64,000 bases of DNA from assembly GCA_905233725.1 (NCBI GenBank), contig CAJOEM010000003.1, positions 43,148 to 107,147 on the forward strand. Direction: 5' to 3'. Positions within the stretch are counted from its first letter, which is position 1. The number at the start of each line of letters is the position of its first letter. The stretch comes from an uncultured Synergistales bacterium (GTDB lineage Bacteria > Synergistota > Synergistia > Synergistales > Aminobacteriaceae). Below, in pieces: positions 51,701-59,617 of this stretch. Under the pieces are notes generated by a model, which did no database searches, was not told the origin of the DNA, and saw only the letters and a program-made list of their open reading frames with translations. The position numbers were made by a program, and so were the translations under genes.

Positions 51701-51846
51701 GGATTTTGTCGCGTGAAGTGAGTTTGCGAGTGCCGGATTTGTCGTTGATTTACAAGCTTGAGATTTGTCAGTGTTTAATGCGTACGTATACGGGGCGTGA
51801 TTCTGAGCGTGAGAGATTATACGCTGAGTGGAGGGAGAGTTTGTAA
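48709..51846 (+). CDS. HerA/DUF87-like ATPase with a Ser/Thr-rich low-complexity insert
   Basis: Walker A TGSTGSGKSNTIYNIL, Walker B VTVLEEAHNLL, sensor/finger region TNTKIIMRLPDESDR; STS/QSTS repeats around aa 225-340. Confidence 0.9.
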   Translation: MMDDYFPAKTDSPLGAIPEAALSAVNDIVCKNFFAELEKLDVLPMSAGSDSARQIRLFRLDEISSSKDEPISQKLATVYNSLSMIDCTLFMIISSNGQTSKFYIGVRVKDNRHTASSVKETLKRAMTGQFPGVKIHDKFLNSDITDLIQNINSDSISSVSCIANNREKYIQGLEKFTQSMQGEKYTALILADNSSREQIIKLREDYERIYTQLSRYANYQVSQSQNQSTSQSDGTSSSQSTSSSYTDSTSRTNGTSYTNSDSESNSTNSKTFLGALANLTVILAPLATKTKSHSITNSSSKSTNKSESFSTSSGTSQSSSQSTSHTQTQQSGTSASFTLTHKDRNITSILEQIDTQLKRIKEFESFGMWDCAAYFMSPNSYVSEIAASNYKALMSGENSGLEMSAINSWSINSRDEHIKSQAMKIAEYVKNFQHPVFRYSENLTVTPSTFVSGLELSLHMGLPQISVRGLPVIEHAPFAPEIVRYDKNHDNSESIELGNIFNMGADFPGKVELESESLTMHTLVTGSTGSGKSNTIYNILDDLAKSGKKFMVIEPSKGEYKHVFGTREDLKVRVLGTNENVCELLRLNPFKFCEKIHVLEHIDRLLDVFNVCWGMYAAMPALLKAAIIRAYETCGWDVAKSECKYENTFPNFHDLQFEIKRAINNSSYSSDTKSDYAGALLTRISSLSNGINGKIFCETEPEISDSELFDENVIIDLSRVGSIETKALITGILLIRLQEYRLSESESVMNSNLRHVTVLEEAHNLLKRTSTEQNMDSSNVTGKSVEMLSNSIAEMRTYGEGFIIADQSPNALDMSAIRNTNTKIIMRLPDESDRFLSGKSASLSDSQLDELSRLPSGVAAIYQNDWQAPVLCHVRKYVKSENRFYEYRNARENYSPEKIMGDLMRLLLNSRLNHDVRDKTEIDLRELESGLRKLPVRTSTRIELERNIREYERLGKILLCDEKRYSELSNLVTELICGEPEKLEQILDTDFSASDLQRILSREVSLRVPDLSLIYKLEICQCLMRTYTGRDSERERLYAEWRESL

Positions 51847-52355
51847 TGTTGCATTTTGGGAAAATTTTTTCTGAAGTGCGTGAGATGAAAAAATCCGAGA
51901 TAACCAGTCCTGAAAATTTTTCGAAACTTGACGCACCTGTTACGCGCGAGATCAAATTTCCGTTTTCGAGTGAGATAATGCGCTATATAGATTCAGCAGA
52001 AGAACTCGAGATTTACAAGAACGCGAAACTCAGAGAAGGTGTAGTTAATGGTCGAGTGTGTTTGCTCAGAGATGATATAGACTGGACGCAACGTGACGAA
52101 TTTGGACAGACCAATATTGAGCGAATCAAGAACGGAAATCCGCCGATTTATTCTAACGGGGAGATAATCGAGCTGCATCACATCGGGCAAAAACCTGACT
52201 CGCCATTTGCTGAGTTGACGCGCACTGAACACAGAGGCAAAGGCAATGATTTGATCTTGCATGATAAAGCTAAAATTTCGGAGATAGATCGCAATGTTTT
52301 CCAGCATGAACGTCGAGAGCATTGGCAATATAGGGGGAGTGAAATTCGTGAGTGA
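51846..52355 (+). CDS. LHH-type HNH/ENDO VII nuclease toxin domain protein
   Basis: IIELHHIGQKPDSPFAELTRTEHRGKGNDLILHDKAKISEIDRNVFQHERREHW; TAATG overlap with the ATPase stop. Confidence 0.88.
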   Translation: MLHFGKIFSEVREMKKSEITSPENFSKLDAPVTREIKFPFSSEIMRYIDSAEELEIYKNAKLREGVVNGRVCLLRDDIDWTQRDEFGQTNIERIKNGNPPIYSNGEIIELHHIGQKPDSPFAELTRTEHRGKGNDLILHDKAKISEIDRNVFQHERREHWQYRGSEIRE

Positions 52356-52749
52356 TATTATCGCTGTAATCGAAAAATTGGAAGGTTTGAGACATTTGCC
52401 GGTTCTGACTGAACGAGAAATTTCGGATTCAGAATCGGAATTAGGCGTGAAATTTGCGGCTGAATTTGTTGAGTACACGCTGAGATTCGGGGCAATTTCC
52501 GCGCATGGAATCGAATTAACCGGAGTAGTTTCGTCGCCTAGATTGAACGTTGTGAAAGTTACGCTGAGTGAGAGAGCCTTGAATCCAAATATTCCTGATG
52601 ATATGTACGTAATCGAGAATACCGGAATAGACGGGGTAATAATGCTGCAAGATTCTGACGGGAAAATTTACGAGATTGCGCCGAACTCGAAGCCCGTGAA
52701 AAAATTTTCGAGCCTGAGCGAATATTTGCGTGAATATCTGCGTGAATAA
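52348..52749 (+). CDS. SMI1/KNR4 (SUKH)-like immunity protein
   Basis: LTEREISDSESELGVKFAAEFVEYTLRFG...; GTGAGTGA overlap with the toxin stop, RBS GGGGGAG. Confidence 0.8.
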   Translation: MSDIIAVIEKLEGLRHLPVLTEREISDSESELGVKFAAEFVEYTLRFGAISAHGIELTGVVSSPRLNVVKVTLSERALNPNIPDDMYVIENTGIDGVIMLQDSDGKIYEIAPNSKPVKKFSSLSEYLREYLRE

Positions 52750-52751
52750 AA

Positions 52752-53746
52752 ATGTCGCGTGCAATTTCATCGTTTAGAATACGCCGCTTGATAAACTTGC
52801 TTACGTTCTTGCGAAAAAAGTCTGAAGCCGGAGCAGAGACTGGCGAATTACTGCGAGTTTGCGAGTATCGTGATCGTCGTGCGTTGCAGGCAGATATACG
52901 AATGCTGCGTGATGAGTATCGAGCCGAGATAATTTTCAAGCGAAGTTTGCCTCAGAGATATTGCCTTAAATCCGAGGGAGATTTTCTTTTGACGATTAAT
53001 CTGAATGAACAGGACGTTATTTCGCTGGTTACTGGATTGGGAATGCGCATTTTTTGCCGCACATGAGATCGAATTGCGAATTTTTGTGGCGTAAAGTTGA
53101 GAAGATATTGCCCGAGAGTTCCGTAAAATTTGGCAAGTGGCTGGCAGGAGCTGCTACTGTTGCGACACCTGTTTCAGGAATGGACGCGCAGATATTCCGG
53201 CTGATACTCGAAGCGTTGCGTGAGCGTTGTGTGTTGGGATTGATTTACAAATCGCCGTATAAAAATCGTGAAGAGCGTGAACATGTTCTTGCGCCGTGGG
53301 GAGTGTTTTTTCGGGAACATGCCTGGTATTTGCTGGCGGGTAAGTCTCGTGAGCAAGTGCCGTATTTGTTCAGGCTGTCGCGTATAATTCGAGCGGAGAA
53401 GCGTCCGGATTTAAAATATATCGAGCCGCCGGAGAATTATTCTCAGGAGAAATTCACGTCCTCAGCATGGTACGTAACGCCCGGAGATTTGGCTTATAAG
53501 ATCAAGCTGCGAATTTTTGAACCGATGGCGACGATTGTTTCTGAGACGCGATGGAATCCCACACAAGAGATAACGCGATTGGATTCGAACACGATTGAAT
53601 TATCGGCTGAAGTCCCGTATTTGAAAGAGCTGGCGCGCTGGATTATGTCGTCAGCTCCGTATGTTTCGGTGATTGAGCCTCTCGAGTTGCGCAACATTGT
53701 CTACGATTTGGCTCAGAAAATGATGACTCTGAATGCTCCGGAATAA
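52752..53746 (+). pseudogene. WYL-domain transcriptional regulator, split by a frameshift
   Basis: N-terminal HTH part ends IFCRT* at 53066; frame -1 restores AHFLPHMRSNCEFLWRKVEKILPESS... and WYL region (LGLIYKSPYKNREEREHVLAPWGVFFREHAWYLLA) to 53746. Confidence 0.8.
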
Positions 53747-53888
53747 TTAATAATTCGCGAATGAATCTTTTGACCATAAATCGTTACGCTTCGGGCGATT
53801 CGTCTCTTGCGTTTGTTCCAGCATGTTATGAAATTTTTCACTGACGCAGCACACGCACTCGAACGCAACGCCGTAACTAGCAGCAATA

Positions 53889-54353
53889 TTAAAATTCAGG
53901 CGGATTACAAACTTTGCACGGAGTAAGACCTTCAGCTTTAGCATCTGCAACGGATATGGGTGTAAACTCATTTCTAACCGTTGGGCAATTTGAGTAATGA
54001 TATTTTTCACCACGGGGTGTTCTTACAATCGAAATCGAACCTGAATGCGCACGCTCGCGTTTGGTTTTCTGATTATTCTGAGGGGCTGGTTTCGAGTAAT
54101 GCTGTGTACCTTTGGTTGTTGTGACGGTCATGTCACTGCCGTAGCCATCTATTCGCAAAATCCGCTCTTGCTCTTGAACGTGTGTTTTTCGTGACGGAGA
54201 TTTCTTGCGTTTTTTGCTGGCGACAAATTCAAGTTCGTTGTGTGAATCCGTCAGCGGTGTACTTGAACTTTCCATCATGAAGCCCCACGCACAATCACAC
54301 ATAGCAAGCATCGTCAACATCAACATAACTGCTGGAACTCTCTTAATAATCAT
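53889..54353 (-). CDS. exported protein with C-terminal Cys-rich motif
   Basis: Signal peptide MIIKRVPAVMLMLTMLAMCDCAWG; C-terminal YHYSNCPTVRN...AKAEGLTPCKVCNP. Confidence 0.75.
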   Translation of the reverse strand: MIIKRVPAVMLMLTMLAMCDCAWGFMMESSSTPLTDSHNELEFVASKKRKKSPSRKTHVQEQERILRIDGYGSDMTVTTTKGTQHYSKPAPQNNQKTKRERAHSGSISIVRTPRGEKYHYSNCPTVRNEFTPISVADAKAEGLTPCKVCNPPEF

Positions 54354-54394
54354 AATCGATCACAACACTCCCTTCCGGATTCTTTGCAAAAAAA

Positions 54395-54471
54395 TGGTGG
54401 CGGCACCTGGATTCGAACCGGGGACAACGCGGGTATGAACCGCGTGCTCTAGCCAACTGAGCTATACCGCC
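54395..54471 (-). tRNA. tRNA-Met (CAT)
   Basis: Cloverleaf ggcggta-tagctcagttggctagagc-acgcggttcatacccgcgt-...ggttcgaatcc...tgccgccacca with encoded CCA. Confidence 0.93.
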
Positions 54472-54498
54472 ATGATTGATTGATCACGATTGATAATT

Positions 54499-54575
54499 TG
54501 GTGGCGGGGAAAGGATTTGAACCTTTGACCTTCGGGTTATGAGCCCGACGAGCTTCCAGACTGCTCCACCCCGCG
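54499..54575 (-). tRNA. initiator tRNA-fMet (CAT)
   Basis: cgcggggtggagcagtctggaagctcgtcgggctcataacccgaaggtcaaaggttcaaatcctttccccgccacca; GGG/CCC anticodon stem and position-1 mismatch. Confidence 0.95.
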
Positions 54576-54579
54576 ATAT

Positions 54580-54666
54580 TGGTGCCGGACGAGGGACTTG
54601 AACCCTCACGGACTTTACGCCCCCGGGATTTTAAGTCCCGTGTGTCTGCCATTCCACCAGCCCGGC
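54580..54666 (-). tRNA. tRNA-Leu (TAA)
   Basis: gccgggctggtggaatggcagacacacgggacttaaaatcccggggg...ggttcaagtccctcgtccggcacca; long variable arm. Confidence 0.94.
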
Positions 54667-54747
54667 TTTAGCAAACACGTTGTATTTTAGCGCACGATGT
54701 TCAACTCGTCAAGATCGTCAAGAGATTATCATGTATAATTCTGAATT

Positions 54748-55836
54748 ATGAATAGCATGATTAGAATTAATTTGCAATTTTTCGCCGAAGAACGTACTGA
54801 ACCGGCAACCCCCAGAAAACGCGAGAAAGTTCGTGAAGAAGGTCGCGTGTGCATGAGCAAAGATCTCAACGCTGCAATCGAAATTATCACGGCTCTGTCA
54901 GGCTTGGCTGCGTTTGGTGCGTTCATGTGGAAGATGTTGTCGAGTTTATTGACTTTCTGCGTGAATTTCATGTCGGACAGATCGCTCTTGAAAGACGGCT
55001 GGCTGTATTTAGTTTCGTGGGAAGCTATAAAAGATTATTTCGCGACGTGGCTGCCGGTTGGAGTTCTGGTTGCGATTTTTTCGACTGCGGCGGTGATTTC
55101 ACAAGTTGGTCTGGCGATGAGCAGTGAAGTTTTCAAGCCGAAATTTGACAGGCTTAATCCGTTCACTGGCATGAAGAAAATTATCTCGTTACGTTCAATC
55201 GTGGAATTGTTGAAAGGACTCTTGAAAGCTACGTTATTCGCTGTCGTTATATATTCGGCAATCCGGAATTATTTGCCCTCGACTTCGAAAGCTATGCAGA
55301 TGCCGCTGGAAATTGGCAGCGTGGAATTTTGGGATATGCTCTGGTCACTGGCTATGAAATTGGCGTTCATGTTGCTGGTGATGGCGTTCGCTGATTATGC
55401 GTACCAGAAATGGGATTTCGAAAAATCGATTCGCATGAGCAAGCAGGAAATCAAAGAAGAATATAAACAAATGGAAGGCGATCCTCAAGTTAAACAGAAA
55501 ATTCGCCAGAAGCAGCGTGAGATGGCAAAGCAGCGAATGATGTCAGACGTTCCGAAAGCTGACGTTGTAATCACGAACCCGACACGACTTGCAATCGCGA
55601 TTCAATATGACAGAGCCGTTATGGGCGCGCCGCAAGTTATCGCGAAGGGTCAGGATTTTACGGCGAAACGAATCCGTGAGATCGCAGAAAGCTATAACAT
55701 TCCGATTATCGAGAATAAGCCGCTAGCTTGGGCACTGTATCAGAATGTCGAAATTGGCGAAGAAATCCCCGAAGATTTTTACAAGTCCGTTGCAGAAGTC
55801 CTCGCCATGGTCTACAAGTTAAAGGGCAAAGCGTAG
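54748..55836 (+). CDS. flhB: flagellar export apparatus protein FlhB
   Basis: EERTEPATPRKREKVREEGRV; VVITNPTRLAIAIQYD (NPTH-like cleavage site) ; PLAWALYQNVEIGEEIPEDFY. Confidence 0.95.
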   Translation: MNSMIRINLQFFAEERTEPATPRKREKVREEGRVCMSKDLNAAIEIITALSGLAAFGAFMWKMLSSLLTFCVNFMSDRSLLKDGWLYLVSWEAIKDYFATWLPVGVLVAIFSTAAVISQVGLAMSSEVFKPKFDRLNPFTGMKKIISLRSIVELLKGLLKATLFAVVIYSAIRNYLPSTSKAMQMPLEIGSVEFWDMLWSLAMKLAFMLLVMAFADYAYQKWDFEKSIRMSKQEIKEEYKQMEGDPQVKQKIRQKQREMAKQRMMSDVPKADVVITNPTRLAIAIQYDRAVMGAPQVIAKGQDFTAKRIREIAESYNIPIIENKPLAWALYQNVEIGEEIPEDFYKSVAEVLAMVYKLKGKA

Positions 55837-55888
55837 TCCAAAATTTTTCCGGCAAATCAACGATGATCGTTATTTCAGAATCGTTATT

Positions 55889-57985
55889 TCAAGACTCAGA
55901 TTCAGAATCAGATTCATTTTCATCGCGCAAGTAAAATACTAAACCTGCAGGATCTTCGTTGTAAAGTTCGAATAGGCGCTTCAAAACGTAAAGTTTGCTT
56001 TGAGTGCTGGATGTCTTGTAAAGGTAAATTCCATCGTCAAGCTGAATGTATCTCTGGAAAGCGTTCATATTTGTGCTGAAGTAAATCGAAATCTTATCGC
56101 TTTTAGATATGGCTAATTTTGTGATAATTGTTTTATCCTCAGCGTACAAAATCTGTATGACTTTCTGGTACATTTCGATCCAACTCGTGACGGGCTGTTC
56201 GGTGTTCTTGAAAGCGAATTTTACAATTGATTGACCAGTTAATAATTCAGCGTCATCGTCTAGGCTAAACGTCTCAAGTTGTTTTTTTTCGGGCTTGTAA
56301 CTTGTGACGGGAGCAGCCCAAATTTTCAAAGCAAATCCCATGAGATAATCGGAGCGTTCTTCTAGTTCAGATAGCGTCCACTTGCTTTTTTGCGCGAGCC
56401 ACTGATTAAGCCTGATGCCACTTTCAATGAAGCCGTTTTGCATAGTCTTCTTGTTCGTGAATGAATCATTGCTGTATTTTGAGTTGTACGCTGTCAATGT
56501 TAGATTTGCGATTCTGTCCAAATATTCTTTGTGAATCCGTTCGTAATCATCGCCGAGTTCTCTTTGCCAAGTCGGTGTTAAATTCTGCGGCATGATATGC
56601 TCGATTGAGTATGTACCGTTGTTGCAGCGTTCATAAATATCTTTGGTCTCAAGCGTGCCGAAATTCTCGAAGCGTTCAAGAATGTAAATCTTGTTTTTGC
56701 TCTGCATTGAGTAAATGTTACGCTGTGAAAATTTCGTTACGAACTCGTTATTATCTGGGAAACGTGCGCGTTCTTTCCTGGACAACAGAGCGTATTTAAG
56801 TTTCTCGACGTAATTATCACTGGTACCGTCGTATCGAATAATTTCGCGGTGCAGAAACGGGAAAACTTTGCTCTGATGGCCCATCGGTAAATCGCAAATA
56901 ATTCCACGAAACAAGTAACTTTCCACAATCTTGAAAATTTCCGTGACTTGTGTGAGTGTAAATTTGTTTTCGTCACGCAATCTCAGGACTTCGAGAAAAT
57001 ACGGTCGTGTCACAGTTGTCTCTAGACGATTCAGCCTCAATATGCAATTATCAAGTTCACGTTCGCCGGAGTTGCTCTTCCCAATCAGAATCTCGTAACG
57101 TTTTGCGTAATCCAGAATATTTTCGAGCAAAGATTTCGTATCAAGTTGTGAGTTCTCGACAAACTCTTTAAAGTTGATATAAACTCTCTGTTTTTGCGGA
57201 ATTGTTTGCTGCTTAACAGTCAAATAATCGCGAATGAATGAACTCACGTCGTATTTCGTGCGAATCTCAATCTGATTCCAATATTGCTCGTAGTAATTCT
57301 CTTGTTCTTTTGGCGACAGATTCATCAAGATAAAATTCCGGATTTTGTCGGCTTCAGTGAGATCTAAGCCGGTTGAGTTCAAGCTCTCGAAAATTAGCTG
57401 CGGATTGTCATCGTGATTCAGCTTTATATCTATGATCTGAAGTCTGCAAATTGCGTCGAAGAGTTCATCAACCGTTACTTCCTGTTTCTGGATTCTATCG
57501 TAAAAATACTCGTAATTCACCGTCAGATTCGATTCGCGAACATATTCCGAAGGTTTATCAAATAATTTTCTAAACGCTACTTTGTCATTTTTAACGGATT
57601 TCAATTTCATACGAGTTTCTTGCGGTTGCCACTTGTCTATGAGATATTCTTCGAGAATTTGCTGTTTCAAGCTAGACTCACTCGATGCGATAACGCCATT
57701 ATTCAGCAGATTATACATAGCAAGAAATAGCAACGACACCGTAGTAATTCGCTGTTGCCCGTCGATAATCAAAAATTCCTGATTGCGCCCGTTAGAATCA
57801 TAAACTGAGACAATGCTGCCGAAAAAATGACTTTTGCGATTTTGCGTGATTATTTTCACGAGATCGTCGTAAAGTCGTCTGCAATGCTCGATTTTCCAAT
57901 CATAATTTCTCTGATACACGGGAATAACGAAACGTTTTTTTGAACCGTCCATATATTCTACAAATTTGCATTCTGTACCTTTCAT
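55889..57985 (-). CDS. DUF262 + DUF1524 (GmrSD-like) protein
   Basis: FVIPVYQRNYDWK; LIIDGQQRITTVSLL; C-terminal HNH-like YSIEHIMPQNLTPTWQ...NLTLTAYNSKYSNDSFTNKK. Confidence 0.9.
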   Translation of the reverse strand: MKGTECKFVEYMDGSKKRFVIPVYQRNYDWKIEHCRRLYDDLVKIITQNRKSHFFGSIVSVYDSNGRNQEFLIIDGQQRITTVSLLFLAMYNLLNNGVIASSESSLKQQILEEYLIDKWQPQETRMKLKSVKNDKVAFRKLFDKPSEYVRESNLTVNYEYFYDRIQKQEVTVDELFDAICRLQIIDIKLNHDDNPQLIFESLNSTGLDLTEADKIRNFILMNLSPKEQENYYEQYWNQIEIRTKYDVSSFIRDYLTVKQQTIPQKQRVYINFKEFVENSQLDTKSLLENILDYAKRYEILIGKSNSGERELDNCILRLNRLETTVTRPYFLEVLRLRDENKFTLTQVTEIFKIVESYLFRGIICDLPMGHQSKVFPFLHREIIRYDGTSDNYVEKLKYALLSRKERARFPDNNEFVTKFSQRNIYSMQSKNKIYILERFENFGTLETKDIYERCNNGTYSIEHIMPQNLTPTWQRELGDDYERIHKEYLDRIANLTLTAYNSKYSNDSFTNKKTMQNGFIESGIRLNQWLAQKSKWTLSELEERSDYLMGFALKIWAAPVTSYKPEKKQLETFSLDDDAELLTGQSIVKFAFKNTEQPVTSWIEMYQKVIQILYAEDKTIITKLAISKSDKISIYFSTNMNAFQRYIQLDDGIYLYKTSSTQSKLYVLKRLFELYNEDPAGLVFYLRDENESDSESES

Positions 57986-58009
57986 GATAAATTCTCCTGT
58001 TAATTCGCG

Positions 58010-58507
58010 CTAGTTCACGTAATGTATGCGATTCTCGTCGAAGCGATCTTCCTGATGATTTTTCCGAGCCGGATAGCCCAGCGCAAAAATCGAGAACGCC
58101 TCAAGATTATCCGGCAACGAGAGAATATTTCGCACGAGAGCCATGCGTTCCTGTTGAGGAGCAATGCCAAGCCACACGCCGCCAAGTCCAAGTTCGTCAG
58201 TCATGAGCCACATGTTTTCCTGAGCGATTGACATGTCAATATGCGCGTATTCAGGCAGCCACAAGCCAGTTTTTCGATAAACCGGAACTATTGCAACAGG
58301 AGCTTTTGCCGCACACGATGCGTATTTATGTGATTTCGAAAGTTCCAGTAATTTCTCGCGATTCGTAACGACGTAAAATTCCCAGGGCTGTTGATTACCG
58401 CAAGATGGAGCCTGCATTCCAGCACGAATAATTTCCGTGATTTTCTCAGGCTCAACGGGACGATCTTCAAATTGCCTAACGCTGACTCTTGTGTAAATAC
58501 TGCTCAT
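58010..58507 (-). CDS. nitroreductase family protein
   Basis: RVSVRQFEDRPVEPEKITEIIRAGMQAPSCGNQQPWEFYVV; ELGLGGVWLGIAP. Confidence 0.92.
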   Translation of the reverse strand: MSSIYTRVSVRQFEDRPVEPEKITEIIRAGMQAPSCGNQQPWEFYVVTNREKLLELSKSHKYASCAAKAPVAIVPVYRKTGLWLPEYAHIDMSIAQENMWLMTDELGLGGVWLGIAPQQERMALVRNILSLPDNLEAFSIFALGYPARKNHQEDRFDENRIHYVN

Positions 58508-58511
58508 AATT

Positions 58512-59582
58512 TCACCTCAGTTTTGATTTTACCATTTCTAAGTTGCTGCTTGTCAATAGCGGAATTAGAGCATTGATTTCGTCGATACTTTTGTCCCACC
58601 ACTTGAAGCTCAGCATTAACTCGATCAGTTCGTCATCGAAGCGTTTCCTGATCAGTTTTGCCGGATTACCCGCAACGATCGTATACGGAGCAACACGACT
58701 ACCCACGACGCTGTTTGCTCCGATAATCGCTCCGTCTCCAATGTTCACTCCGGGAAGTATCACGGCGTTCTGACCTATCCAAACGTCATTGCCAATCACT
58801 GTGTCTCCTTTGAACGGCATGTCTGATTTTTCAGGAGCTTTCATGTGCCAGCCATCGAGCGTATAAAACGGAAATGTTGTTACAGCGTTCATCTGGTGAT
58901 TAGCGTCGTTCATGACAAATTCTACACCTGCTGCAATCTGGCAGAATTTCCCAATGATTAACTTGTCTCTGCTCCACGGGTAAAAATTCGTAACGTGGCT
59001 CTCGAATTCAGAATCTGCAATGTACGTAAAATCTCCGACGATTATGTTCGGATTCTTAATCGTGGGCTTAACGTAAATTTCGCGATCATATCCTGCAATC
59101 GGATTGATCGTGTTTGGGTTTGGTGTGTTCATTCGGGTTATTTTTTTGCCAGAATCCAGAATATCCTGCATTCCCGTCCTCAAATCCGCTATCGTGTACT
59201 TTTTCATCTCGTTCTCCATAGCGCTTTGGATTTCTTTCAGCTTGCCATCCAGAAGGGCGTGGATGTTTTTGCCTACAGGACACTGTGGACTAGGATTTTC
59301 ATGAAACCTGAATAAGTCTCCGTCCTCCACTGGATCTATGGCCTGATATACATCATAGAAAGATATTTCCGACAGTTCTCTTGTTGGCGAGATTCCTCCA
59401 GTTCCTCTTGCTACTGTGATAAGACCTGCACCTTGCAGCTGTGTGAGTATTTTTCGAATGATGACCGGATTAGTTCCTATGCTATCTGCGAGGAAATCAC
59501 TCGTAACTTTGTATTCATCCTTAAACGTAGCCACACATGTGAAGATATGCAAAGCCACGGTAAATCTGCTTGATATCTGCAT
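58512..59582 (-). CDS. Rrf2 family regulator fused to a Vat-like (xenobiotic) O-acetyltransferase
   Basis: N-terminal MQISSRFTVALHIFTCVATF...NPVIIRKILTQLQGAGLITVARGTGG; C-terminal left-handed beta-helix KGDTVIGNDVWIGQNAVILPGVNIGDGAIIGANSVV; ATG at 59582 preceded by GGAGGT. Confidence 0.88.
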   Translation of the reverse strand: MQISSRFTVALHIFTCVATFKDEYKVTSDFLADSIGTNPVIIRKILTQLQGAGLITVARGTGGISPTRELSEISFYDVYQAIDPVEDGDLFRFHENPSPQCPVGKNIHALLDGKLKEIQSAMENEMKKYTIADLRTGMQDILDSGKKITRMNTPNPNTINPIAGYDREIYVKPTIKNPNIIVGDFTYIADSEFESHVTNFYPWSRDKLIIGKFCQIAAGVEFVMNDANHQMNAVTTFPFYTLDGWHMKAPEKSDMPFKGDTVIGNDVWIGQNAVILPGVNIGDGAIIGANSVVGSRVAPYTIVAGNPAKLIRKRFDDELIELMLSFKWWDKSIDEINALIPLLTSSNLEMVKSKLR

Positions 59583-59617
59583 ATAAACTACCTCCGGCTG
59601 TAACTTCAATGATTACA

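Noticed and set aside
54449-54652. 67 aa minus-strand ORF over the tRNA genes
   Set aside because: Reads across tRNA-fMet and tRNA-Leu; not a real CDS.
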